Positions 51,689 to 57,380 of a stretch of 57,380 bases of DNA are shown in pieces; the stretch's first letter is position 1, and each line of letters begins with the position of its first letter. Source of the DNA: Oscillospiraceae bacterium (GTDB lineage: Bacteria; Bacillota; Clostridia; Oscillospirales; Acutalibacteraceae); NCBI GenBank assembly GCA_015065605.1, contig SVPZ01000016.1, positions 1-57,380 of the forward strand, given 5' to 3'. The notes under the pieces are model-generated. The model ran no database searches. It was not told the DNA's origin and saw only the letters and a program-made list of their open reading frames with translations. Both the position numbers and the translations under genes were made by a program.

Positions 51689-52159
51689 TTATTCAACAAC
51701 GATGGGATCGAGAACGATTTCTGCGTCGCCTCTGTCAACGTAAACCTGAGCAGCAGCCTTCTTAACTATAACAAACTCAAGTGAAGTACCGCCAACAAGT
51801 TCGGAGAATGCGTCATTTTCGCCGCCGTAACCAATACAGTTTGCTTCAAAGTATTCAGCGAGTTTCTGACCGTCGCCTTCATAAGCGTAACCAACGTTGC
51901 GACCCTTAATATCCTTAATGTGAGAAAGAGTGTAACCCTTGCCCTTCTTGATAGCTACAACGTAAGGCTCTTTGCCTTCAAGAACGAGAGGTTCTTTTTC
52001 ATCTTCATCATCTTCTTCAATTTCATTAACGTCATCCTGACCGGTAACAACACCGGGGGTAGAAGCACTGTCACCGTCGTCACCGTTTGTATCTCCGCCA
52101 CAAGCAACGAGGCTGAACATCATAAGAACTGCTAAAAGTAATGCTAAAAGTTTTTTCAT
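51689..52159 (-). CDS. Small lipoprotein with a half-length solute-binding-like domain
   Basis: 156 residues. Lipoprotein signal MKKLLALLLAVLMMFSLVAC, with the lipid-bearing Cys at residue 20, then an acidic linker (~25-52, many Asp/Glu). Residues ~58-156 read like one lobe of a family-3 solute-binding protein (TLSHIKDIKGRNVGYAYEGDG, quoted here as IKDIKGRNVGYAYEG; then AQVYVDRGDAEIV). A full binding protein would be ~250 residues, so the second lobe is missing. No permease or ATPase is nearby. Alone on its transcript. Function unknown. Confidence 0.68.
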   Translation of the reverse strand: MKKLLALLLAVLMMFSLVACGGDTNGDDGDSASTPGVVTGQDDVNEIEEDDEDEKEPLVLEGKEPYVVAIKKGKGYTLSHIKDIKGRNVGYAYEGDGQKLAEYFEANCIGYGGENDAFSELVGGTSLEFVIVKKAAAQVYVDRGDAEIVLDPIVVE

Positions 52160-52195
52160 TTTTATTCACCTTTCAATTTTTAGAATTTATTATTC

Positions 52196-52231
52196 CAAAG
52201 CAATTATATACTATGCTTTGATTTTTTTCAA
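52196..52231 (-). promoter_or_regulatory. Promoter with inverted repeat, small lipoprotein gene
   Basis: Minus strand: -35 TTGAAA (52231-52226), 17-bp spacer, -10 TATAAT (52208-52203). CAAAGC (52196-52201) and GCTTTG (52215-52220) flank the -10 as a 6-bp inverted repeat, a repressor-site candidate. Confidence 0.6.
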
Positions 52232-52242
52232 CTGTTTTTTTA

Positions 52243-53415
52243 TTAAATACGTGCTACGCCCGTTTTTCTTGCAGCCTCAGCAACCTTCTCGGCAACGGTT
52301 TTGCCGATTCTTTCGTCAAAAGCAAAGGGCATAATGTATTCTTCGTTAAGTTCTTCGTCGCTAACGAGAGAAGCGATAGCCAAAGAAGCTGCCATCTGCA
52401 TTTCTTCGTTAATATCACTTGCTCTTACGTCTAAAGCGCCACGGAAAATACCGGGGAATGCCATAACGTTGTTAATCTGGTTGGGGAAGTCGGAACGGCC
52501 TGTACCAACTACTCTTGCGCCTGCAGCCTTTGCCAGATCAGGCATAATTTCGGGAACGGGGTTAGCCATGGGGAATACGATAGCGTCGCTGTTCATAGAC
52601 TTAATCATATCTTCATCAACAACACCGGGAGCAGATACACCGATAAATACGTCTGCGCCAACCATAGCATCCTTAAGAAGACCGGTCTTCTTTTCACGGT
52701 TAGTCACCTTACTCATTTCTGCCTGAGCAGGATTAAGCTGACTGTCACCCTCAACGATTATACCAAAGCGGTCAACCATAGTAAGATTCTTAACGCCAAG
52801 CTTTAAGAGGTGCTTACCGATAGCGATACCTGCGCTTCCTGCGCCGTTGATAACACATTTGATTTCGCCGATTTCCTTTTTGGTAAGACGTAATGCGTTA
52901 AGAAGCGCTGCGCCAACAACTACGGCAGTACCGTGCTGGTCATCGTGGAATACGGGAATATCGCAAAGTTCTTTAAGTTTTCTTTCGATTTCGAAGCATC
53001 TCGGTGCGGCAATATCTTCAAGATTAATACCGCCGAAAGAACCGGAAATAAGATAAATAGTTCTTACGATTTCATCAACGTCCTTGCTTCTTACGCAAAG
53101 AGGGAAAGCGTCAACGTCGGCAAATTCCTTAAAGAGAACACATTTGCCTTCCATAACGGGCATACCTGCTTCGGGACCGATATCACCAAGACCCAAAACT
53201 GCGGTACCATCGGTAATAACGGCAACCATATTCCATCTGCGTGTAAGCTCGAAGGATTTGTTGTAATCCTTATTAATTTCAAGACAGGGTTCTGCTACAC
53301 CGGGGGTATAAGCGATAGACAACTGCTCTTTGTTTGTAACGGGGGTACGGGAAACAACTTCAAGTTTACCCTTCCATTCGTAATGCTGTTTTAGCGCTCT
53401 TTCTTTAATATCCAT
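52243..53415 (-). CDS. NAD(P)-dependent malic enzyme
   Basis: 390 residues, the short bacterial form. [12 protein letters not shown] with the catalytic Tyr region, [20 protein letters not shown], the Asp pair [10 protein letters not shown] that binds the divalent metal, and the Rossmann loop [12 protein letters not shown]. Oxidative decarboxylation of malate to pyruvate. 11 bp after the malate/lactate dehydrogenase gene, so one operon that can interconvert malate, oxaloacetate and pyruvate. NAD versus NADP not determined by eye. Confidence 0.93.
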   Translation of the reverse strand: MDIKERALKQHYEWKGKLEVVSRTPVTNKEQLSIAYTPGVAEPCLEINKDYNKSFELTRRWNMVAVITDGTAVLGLGDIGPEAGMPVMEGKCVLFKEFADVDAFPLCVRSKDVDEIVRTIYLISGSFGGINLEDIAAPRCFEIERKLKELCDIPVFHDDQHGTAVVVGAALLNALRLTKKEIGEIKCVINGAGSAGIAIGKHLLKLGVKNLTMVDRFGIIVEGDSQLNPAQAEMSKVTNREKKTGLLKDAMVGADVFIGVSAPGVVDEDMIKSMNSDAIVFPMANPVPEIMPDLAKAAGARVVGTGRSDFPNQINNVMAFPGIFRGALDVRASDINEEMQMAASLAIASLVSDEELNEEYIMPFAFDERIGKTVAEKVAEAARKTGVARI

Positions 53416-53426
53416 TTTAATTCTCC

Positions 53427-54551
53427 TTAATTATATGAACTCTCGGCAGAGTCTTCAAATTTAACGTCACCGAGATAATCAACGGGGTTAAGTCCAACGT
53501 AGTTGCACATATCAAACATTTCTTTAACGGTGTTAATATTAACGTCAATACCGTTTTCAAGTCTGTCTGCTTTAGCAAAAATTTCCTTTTCACCGTGAGT
53601 ATAAATTCTGTCGTGACCTTCGCTCTTGGGAGATTCACGAAGTTCTCTGAGGAATGTAGATAGATGTTCCTTAATTGCGTCGGGATCACCGAAAATCTTG
53701 GGGTCAATTGCAATAAAGCCGTGACAGGTTCCGCCTTTTCCGCCGATATGGGTGTGATTGGAAGTAAGACCCATAGAGATAATGGAGCAGAAGATTTCGC
53801 AGAACATACCGTAACCGTAACCCTTATGGCTACCGGTCTGCTCGGTTTCGCCGCCGAGAGGCATAATTCCGCCACCCTTTTTAGCAACGATATTCTTAAG
53901 TACGTCACTTGCATCACTTGAGCCCTTACCTGTTGCATCAAGTGCCCATCCTTCAGGAAGAGGTTTATTAAGCTTATTATAGATTTCAAGCTTACCGCGT
54001 GTTACTACCGTAGTAGAAGCGTCAAAGAAGAAATCATACGGCTCGGCAGGCATAGCAACGGCAATCGGGTTACTGCCGAGCATTGCAAGACGTCCGAAGG
54101 TAGGAACCATTATAGCTTCACTGTTGGTCATAGCCATACCGAGAAGTCCTGCATCGCAAGCCATTTTTGCATAATATCCTGCAATACCGAAGTGGTTGGA
54201 ATTTCTTACTGTAACGATTGCCATACCGGTTTTTTTAGCCTTTTCAATGGCAATGTTCATAGCTTTATGGGAAATAAGCTGTCCCATACCGTCATTACCT
54301 TCAATAACGGCAGAAACGGGAGTTTCAAAAACAACCTCAGGTTTTGCTTCAACCTTGATAAGTCCCTTTTCAATTCCCTTGTGATAACGGGCAAGTCTTT
54401 GCATACCGTGGGATTCAATTCCGTAAAGGTCGGAAAGCAAAAGCACGTCGGTAATAATACGGCTTTCATCTTCCTTAAAACCGAACTTATTAAAGCAGTC
54501 AATACAGAATTTTTCAAGTTCTTTATAAGTGTATCTTATGTAGTTTGACAT
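53427..54551 (-). CDS. Malate/L-lactate dehydrogenase, Ldh_2 family
   Basis: 374 residues from ATG 54551, eight bases after GAGGGG; the upstream in-frame GTG overlaps that ribosome site. Ldh_2 signatures: DLYGIESHGMQRLARY, VRNSNHFGIAGYYA, MTNSEAIMVPTFGR, FFDASTTVVTRGK and GYGYGMFCEI. NAD(P)-dependent oxidation of (S)-malate, L-lactate or ureidoglycolate in this family; the adjacent malic enzyme makes malate the best guess. First gene of the operon. Confidence 0.9.
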   Translation of the reverse strand: MSNYIRYTYKELEKFCIDCFNKFGFKEDESRIITDVLLLSDLYGIESHGMQRLARYHKGIEKGLIKVEAKPEVVFETPVSAVIEGNDGMGQLISHKAMNIAIEKAKKTGMAIVTVRNSNHFGIAGYYAKMACDAGLLGMAMTNSEAIMVPTFGRLAMLGSNPIAVAMPAEPYDFFFDASTTVVTRGKLEIYNKLNKPLPEGWALDATGKGSSDASDVLKNIVAKKGGGIMPLGGETEQTGSHKGYGYGMFCEIFCSIISMGLTSNHTHIGGKGGTCHGFIAIDPKIFGDPDAIKEHLSTFLRELRESPKSEGHDRIYTHGEKEIFAKADRLENGIDVNINTVKEMFDMCNYVGLNPVDYLGDVKFEDSAESSYN

Positions 54552-54584
54552 ATAGGTCACCCCTCTTTAAAATCATACATATAA

Positions 54585-54613
54585 ATTATATCACTAAACC
54601 ACTGATATTTCTA
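54585..54613 (-). promoter_or_regulatory. Extended -10 promoter of the malate operon
   Basis: Minus strand: TGATATAAT (extended -10, hexamer at 54590-54585) with a weak -35 TAGAAA (54613-54608). Confidence 0.5.
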
Positions 54614-54654
54614 CAGTTATTTATTATAATTATATAAAATTTTTTTAGTGATAT
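54588..54654. promoter_or_regulatory. Inverted repeat in the malate/HAD divergent region
   Basis: ATATCACTAAA (54588-54598) and TTTAGTGATAT (54644-54654) are perfect 11-bp inverted copies 45 bp apart. The first overlaps the malate-operon -10, so two bound dimers could loop out the promoter. Confidence 0.55.
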
Positions 54655-54679
54655 TAAACAATTTTTACATTCTCGATAA

Positions 54680-54708
54680 TTTACTTAAATTACGCTTTGT
54701 GTTAGAAT
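54680..54708 (+). promoter_or_regulatory. Promoter of the HAD phosphatase gene
   Basis: -35 TTTACT (54680-54685), 17-bp spacer, -10 TAGAAT (54703-54708). Confidence 0.55.
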
Positions 54709-54724
54709 ACAAAAGGTGATAAAA

Positions 54725-55351
54725 ATGTATATTATTTTTGATATGGACGGCACACTCTTAGATACTCAAAAAATTTATATGCCTGCTTGGAAATGGGCAG
54801 GAGAAATCCAAGGATTTTCAAATATGGACAAAACCGCTCTTCTTATGTGCGGCACTAACGAAGTTGGAAGCAATAAATATTTAAAAGACCATTTCCCTAC
54901 CCTCGATATCGTAAAGTTTAAAGCAGACGCCGAGGCTTACGTAAATGAAAATCTTACCGTAAGATACAAGGAAGGCGTAAAAGAAACTCTTGACTTTTTA
55001 AAAGAAAAAGGCATTAAATTAGGTCTTGCATCCGGCACCGGCAGAGAAAAAGCCATCAGAAGACTAAACTTTGTTAACGCGCTTGATTATTTTGACGTTA
55101 CCGTTTGCGGAAACGAGATAGAAAACGGCAAGCCTGCTCCCGATATATTTTTAAAAGCAGCAAACCTTCTCGGTGCAAAACCCGAAGAATGTATAGTATT
55201 CGAAGACTCGGATAACGGCATAAAATCAGGCTATAACGCAGGTATGAAGGTTATCGGCATCCCCGACGTCAAGCCCTTTAGCGAAGAAATAAAATCTATG
55301 CTTTACGCAGAGTTCGATACTATGGATAAAGCGATAGAATTGTTTAAATAG
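54725..55351 (+). CDS. HAD-superfamily phosphatase, beta-phosphoglucomutase-like
   Basis: 208 residues from ATG 54725; AAAGGTG just before it is the ribosome site, so the upstream in-frame GTG is rejected. Motif I FDMDGTLLDT (nucleophile D and acid D), motif II LASGT, motif III Lys in ENGKPAPDIF, motif IV VFEDSDNGI. A helical cap of type C1 lies between residues ~15 and 85. Likely a phosphatase or mutase for a sugar phosphate; the substrate is not readable. Monocistronic, with its own terminator. Confidence 0.88.
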   Translation: MYIIFDMDGTLLDTQKIYMPAWKWAGEIQGFSNMDKTALLMCGTNEVGSNKYLKDHFPTLDIVKFKADAEAYVNENLTVRYKEGVKETLDFLKEKGIKLGLASGTGREKAIRRLNFVNALDYFDVTVCGNEIENGKPAPDIFLKAANLLGAKPEECIVFEDSDNGIKSGYNAGMKVIGIPDVKPFSEEIKSMLYAEFDTMDKAIELFK

Positions 55352-55356
55352 CAATA

Positions 55357-55383
55357 AAATCCGCCTAAGAAGGCGGATTTTTT
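55357..55383. terminator. Bidirectional terminator
   Basis: AAATCCGCCT (55357-55366) with AGGCGGATTT (55371-55380), loop AAGA, T-run; between the convergent HAD and Fic genes. Confidence 0.9.
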
Positions 55384-55984
55384 ATAATTCTTCGGTTTTA
55401 AAGGTTTGATAATCTTCATAGTAATAACTATGGTCGATACCTTTCATAAAAACTTCACGGTCGGTGATTTTGTCGGTTAAGGCATTTTTTAAAATATACT
55501 TAATTTCAATATCCTTAATAGGACTACGCTCCATAGCTAGTAAATAATCTTCTTTATCCACAAGGCGCCAATCAACAACCTTGCCGATTTCCTTTTTTAA
55601 AATACAATCAAGCCAAATGCGCGTCGCTCTGCCATTACCTTCGCGAAATGGATGAGCGATATTCATTTCCACATATTTCTCAATTATCTCATCAAAGGTT
55701 GATTGCGGCATTTTATCAATGTTTTCCAGAGCCGCCTCAAGATACATAAGCGGTGCAAAGCGAAAATTACCTTTTGCAATATTTACGGTGCGGATTTTGC
55801 CTGCAAAATCATAAATATCTTCAAATAAAGCTTTATGAATAGCCATAAGTGATGCGGTTTTTCCTGCTTCTAGGTTATCTAATATACCGTTTTCAAAAAG
55901 CAATACTGCTTTTTTCTTGCTGATTCGCTCTTCCTCTTTAGCAAGTTCGACAGAAGAATTTATCCCCAACTTATTTTCAAGCAT
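55382..55984 (-). CDS. Fic-domain protein (probable AMP-transferase)
   Basis: 200 residues. The complete catalytic motif HPFREGNGR lies at 111-119 with the catalytic His and anion-binding residues. YDFAGKIRTVNIAKG (58-72) is the usual segment before it, including the flap. Fic proteins transfer AMP or other nucleotide parts to target proteins and often act as toxins. I see no [S/T]xxxE[G/N] inhibitory helix at the N-terminus and no small antitoxin gene next door, so regulation is unclear. Alone between terminators. GAGGGT lies before the ATG. Confidence 0.88.
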   Translation of the reverse strand: MLENKLGINSSVELAKEEERISKKKAVLLFENGILDNLEAGKTASLMAIHKALFEDIYDFAGKIRTVNIAKGNFRFAPLMYLEAALENIDKMPQSTFDEIIEKYVEMNIAHPFREGNGRATRIWLDCILKKEIGKVVDWRLVDKEDYLLAMERSPIKDIEIKYILKNALTDKITDREVFMKGIDHSYYYEDYQTFKTEEL

Positions 55985-56180
55985 ACCCTCACCTCATTTC
56001 ATAAATAACATAAATATTATACCATATTCTAATAGTTTTTACAACACAAAAATAGGTTTTCACTCTTAGGTTTACATAAAATACATTGGTCGGTTCTGTG
56101 TGTTTTTGTAGGGGACGGCAACGCAAGGCAAAGCCTTGCAAAGTAATAGGTAAAAGTTAAGAGGTAAAAAGTTTTTATAT

Positions 56181-56263
56181 CCGTGCCGAAGGCACACCTT
56201 ACCTATTTCCTAATCCCTATTCCCTATTCCCTAAAAAAGACGGCAAAAAGCCGTCTTTTTTGC
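56181..56263 (+). repeat. Dispersed ~80-bp repeat, copy A
   Basis: Begins CCGTGCCGAAGGCAC (itself hairpin GTGCC-gaa-GGCAC), then ACCTTACCTATT, a run of 7-bp ATTCCCT units, and ends in the AAAAAAGACGGC terminator hairpin. Copy B is at 57058-57137 in the same orientation. The rest of the gap 55985-56277 holds a GCAAGGC-aaa-GCCTTGC hairpin (~56124-56140) and AT-rich DNA. Confidence 0.8.
56233..56261. terminator. Terminator of the SLOG gene, at the end of repeat copy A
   Basis: AAAAAAGACGGC (56233-56244) with GCCGTCTTTTTT (56250-56261), perfect 12-bp stem, bidirectional. Confidence 0.85.
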
Positions 56264-56277
56264 CTATCACTTAACCG

Positions 56278-56712
56278 TCATTTTAATGCCGATAAATTAC
56301 ATATTATCAATTGTTTCTTTAAAGCATACTCATAGGTTTTATATGCTCCGCCCCAACTATGATTTATATAACATATTGCAAACTGTGATTTGTCAACCAT
56401 ATATTTATTCTTTTCAATAATTGCCGCTTTAAAATAATATTTTTCAAAGCCATCGGGATAAATTATCTCATCAAATATTTTATCATTAAATATTTTAAAG
56501 TTTAAATAAGGAATAACTAACACATTTTTTATATTTGGATATATTTTCTTTAATTTATGAACTGTTCCCGCACTCATTCGGTCAAAACCGCCTTGTCCGC
56601 CGTTAAGAAAAACAGTCACGCCTTTATCTATACACTCAATAATAGTCCTTTCTAATTGTTCTGCCGAGATATCATAACACTCATTATGACCTATAAATAC
56701 TGCTGAATACAT
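56278..56712 (-). CDS. SLOG-family (DUF1273/DprA-like) nucleotide-binding protein
   Basis: 144 residues. Rossmann-like fold: N-terminal strand MYSAVFIGHN, helix, then FLNGGQGGFDRMS (~36-48), the Gly-rich loop typical of SLOG proteins that bind nucleotides or nucleotide-derived signals, and a later strand FAICYINHSWGGAYKTYEYA with the second Gly pair (quoted in parts). In other bacteria SLOG domains sense NAD- or nucleotide-derived signals and occur in defence systems and mobile elements. Divergent from a small XRE regulator over a palindromic operator. Role here unknown. Confidence 0.72.
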   Translation of the reverse strand: MYSAVFIGHNECYDISAEQLERTIIECIDKGVTVFLNGGQGGFDRMSAGTVHKLKKIYPNIKNVLVIPYLNFKIFNDKIFDEIIYPDGFEKYYFKAAIIEKNKYMVDKSQFAICYINHSWGGAYKTYEYALKKQLIICNLSALK

Positions 56713-56727
56713 AATTTTTCCTCCCCT

Positions 56728-56745
56728 TGTCCTATTGGTAGGACA
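56728..56745. promoter_or_regulatory. Palindromic operator of the SLOG/XRE pair
   Basis: TGTCCTA (56728-56734) and TAGGACA (56739-56745), perfect 7-bp arms with a 4-bp centre, 16 bp upstream of the SLOG ATG. A third TGTCCTA lies at 56777-56783 inside a weaker TTGTC/GACAA repeat (56776-56794), close to the XRE start. Probable binding sites of the adjacent regulator. Confidence 0.7.
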
Positions 56746-56806
56746 TATTTTCTTTGATTATAGTATAAACTATTTTTGTCCTAAATCAAGACAAAGGTAG
56801 AAAATT

Positions 56807-57046
56807 ATGAAAAGAATTATTGATGGTCAACAGTATAATGTTATCGGGAGTAAAATTAAAGAAGCTCGCGAAATGAGAGGTTACAGTCAAAAACAACTTT
56901 CCGAGAAATTGGAACTTATGGCTGTATATACTTGTCGCGGCTCCCTTTCTCGTATTGAAAACGGCAAACGTGCAGTTACCGATATTGAAATAGATGCCAT
57001 TTCAAAAATCCTTGACGTTTCATTAGATTATTTATTTGGCAGATAA
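56807..57046 (+). CDS. XRE-family helix-turn-helix regulator
   Basis: 79 residues. One HTH_3 domain: GSKIKEAREMRGYSQKQLSE, then SLSRIENGKR, then ISKILDVSLDYLFG, the full Cro/CI layout with no extra domain. AAAGGTAG lies upstream of ATG 56807. It probably represses its own gene and the divergent SLOG gene through the TGTCCTA sites. The gene is followed within 12 bp by repeat copy B. Confidence 0.9.
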   Translation: MKRIIDGQQYNVIGSKIKEAREMRGYSQKQLSEKLELMAVYTCRGSLSRIENGKRAVTDIEIDAISKILDVSLDYLFGR

Positions 57047-57057
57047 AAAATTTTAAT

Positions 57058-57137
57058 CCGTGCCGAAGGCACACCTTACCTATTCCCTATTCCCTATTAC
57101 CTATTCCCTAAAAAAGACGGCATCAGCCGTCTTTTTT
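57058..57137 (+). repeat. Dispersed ~80-bp repeat, copy B
   Basis: Same order of parts as copy A: CCGTGCCGAAGGCAC, ACCTTACCTATT, 7-bp ATTCCCT-like units and the terminator AAAAAAGACGGC/GCCGTCTTTTTT (57110-57137). The copies differ by small indels in the 7-bp units and in the terminator loop. It ends the XRE transcript. Confidence 0.8.
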
Positions 57138-57164
57138 TATTAGTCACCCTTTTATAGAATCCTG

Positions 57165-57193
57165 TTGCATAATATGTCGCGATATGTTAAAAT
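57165..57193 (+). promoter_or_regulatory. Promoter of the holin-like toxin gene
   Basis: -35 TTGCAT (57165-57170), 17-bp spacer, -10 TAAAAT (57188-57193). It predicts a ~100-nt leader before ATG 57299. Confidence 0.55.
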
Positions 57194-57244
57194 ATGTATG
57201 GTGCTTTGCACCCATAAGGACTATCCTGACGCTTAGGCGGTTGT

Positions 57245-57290
57245 CCCTCTTTTAAGAGGGCACACTTTTCGCCCTCTTGAATAAAGGGGG
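57245..57290 (+). promoter_or_regulatory. Leader with competing hairpins around the toxin ribosome site
   Basis: CCCTCTT (57245-57251), AAGAGGG (57254-57260), CCCTCTT (57272-57278) and the ribosome site AAGGGGG (57284-57290). The second segment can pair with either CCCTCTT; the third can pair with the ribosome site through one G-U. The states are mutually exclusive, so the leader can hide or expose the ribosome site. Confidence 0.55.
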
Positions 57291-57298
57291 TGGTGCCA

Positions 57299-57380
57299 AT
57301 GGTTACATACGAAGAACTGTTCCTTTTAGGAACTCTTTTAGTGTCAATTATAGCACTTGTTATCAATATAACAAAAAAGA
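57299..57380 (+). CDS. Putative holin-like type I toxin, cut by the right edge
   Basis: 27 codons visible from ATG 57299, beginning MVTYEELFLLGTLLVSI and continuing as one hydrophobic helix that ends NITKK at the window edge. This is the pattern of the short 'putative holin-like toxin' (TxpA/BsrG-like) proteins of Firmicutes: Met, a short polar start, one membrane helix, Lys tail, ~30 residues. AAAGGGGGTGG is the ribosome site. In known systems an antisense RNA blocks expression; none can be seen because the 3' side is missing. Confidence 0.65.
   Translation, partial: MVTYEELFLLGTLLVSIIALVINITKK

Noticed and set aside
53417..53989. 190-residue minus-strand ORF
   Set aside because: Out-of-frame shadow of the malate/lactate dehydrogenase, which has full family motifs in its own frame.

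Overview
The window looks like the chromosome of a low-GC, spore-forming gut clostridium, probably an Oscillospiraceae relative. The evidence is AT-rich DNA, AGGAGG-type ribosome sites, a GerA-type germination operon, a SpoIID-like/peptidoglycan-binding protein, type I dockerin modules and a typical Firmicutes housekeeping operon. This placement is inference; no rRNA or taxonomic marker is present.

Layout. 1-1062: the end of a small phage-tail-like or surface-protein operon (collagen-like repeats), cut by the left edge. 1095-25916: a long carbohydrate-use region made of four divergent units. Unit 1 is a Gfo/Idh/MocA oxidoreductase, an AraC regulator and two tandem NagZ-type GH3 enzymes. Unit 2 is an operon of a TIM-barrel glycosidase-like protein, SIS protein, PfkB kinase, second SIS protein, Rossmann-less oxidoreductase-like protein, Gfo/Idh/MocA enzyme and a GH89-like enzyme, facing AraC plus a DUF5596-like acyltransferase. 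Unit 3 is a Gfo/Idh/MocA enzyme with two xylose-isomerase-like TIM barrels, facing AraC. Unit 4 is an SGNH esterase facing GH116. None of the enzymes has a signal peptide and no sugar transporter is encoded, so glycans are probably degraded in the cytoplasm after import by a system encoded elsewhere. A tRNA-Leu(CAA) and an inserted ankyrin-repeat gene bracketed by unusual arrays of tiny hairpins interrupt this region (16229-17860).

25942-30802: spore genes, namely a ger A-C-B operon with a truncated C protein, then a SpoIID-like/peptidoglycan-binding protein with an Ig-fold partner. 30901-39955: envelope genes, namely a cohesin-like/dockerin secreted protein, a dockerin-bearing lipoprotein subtilase and a CapD-type nucleotide-sugar dehydratase. 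40058-43715: a heterodimeric ABC exporter. 43855-44618: two small hypothetical genes, the second with its ribosome site inside a terminator-like hairpin. 44654-51493: the housekeeping operon rnj-rplI-dnaB-tilS-ftsH from one good promoter. 51689-55351: a small lipoprotein, malic enzyme plus malate/lactate dehydrogenase, and a HAD phosphatase.

55382-57380: a small accessory patch with a Fic protein, a SLOG-family protein divergent from an XRE regulator over a clear palindromic operator, two direct copies of an ~80-bp repeat flanking that pair, and the start of a putative holin-like type I toxin whose leader can form mutually exclusive hairpins. The strongest candidates for something undescribed are the hairpin arrays around the ankyrin gene, the SLOG/XRE pair between repeats, the toxin leader switch and the Rossmann-less oxidoreductase companion. 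All functional names rest on reading motifs by eye; no database search was run.
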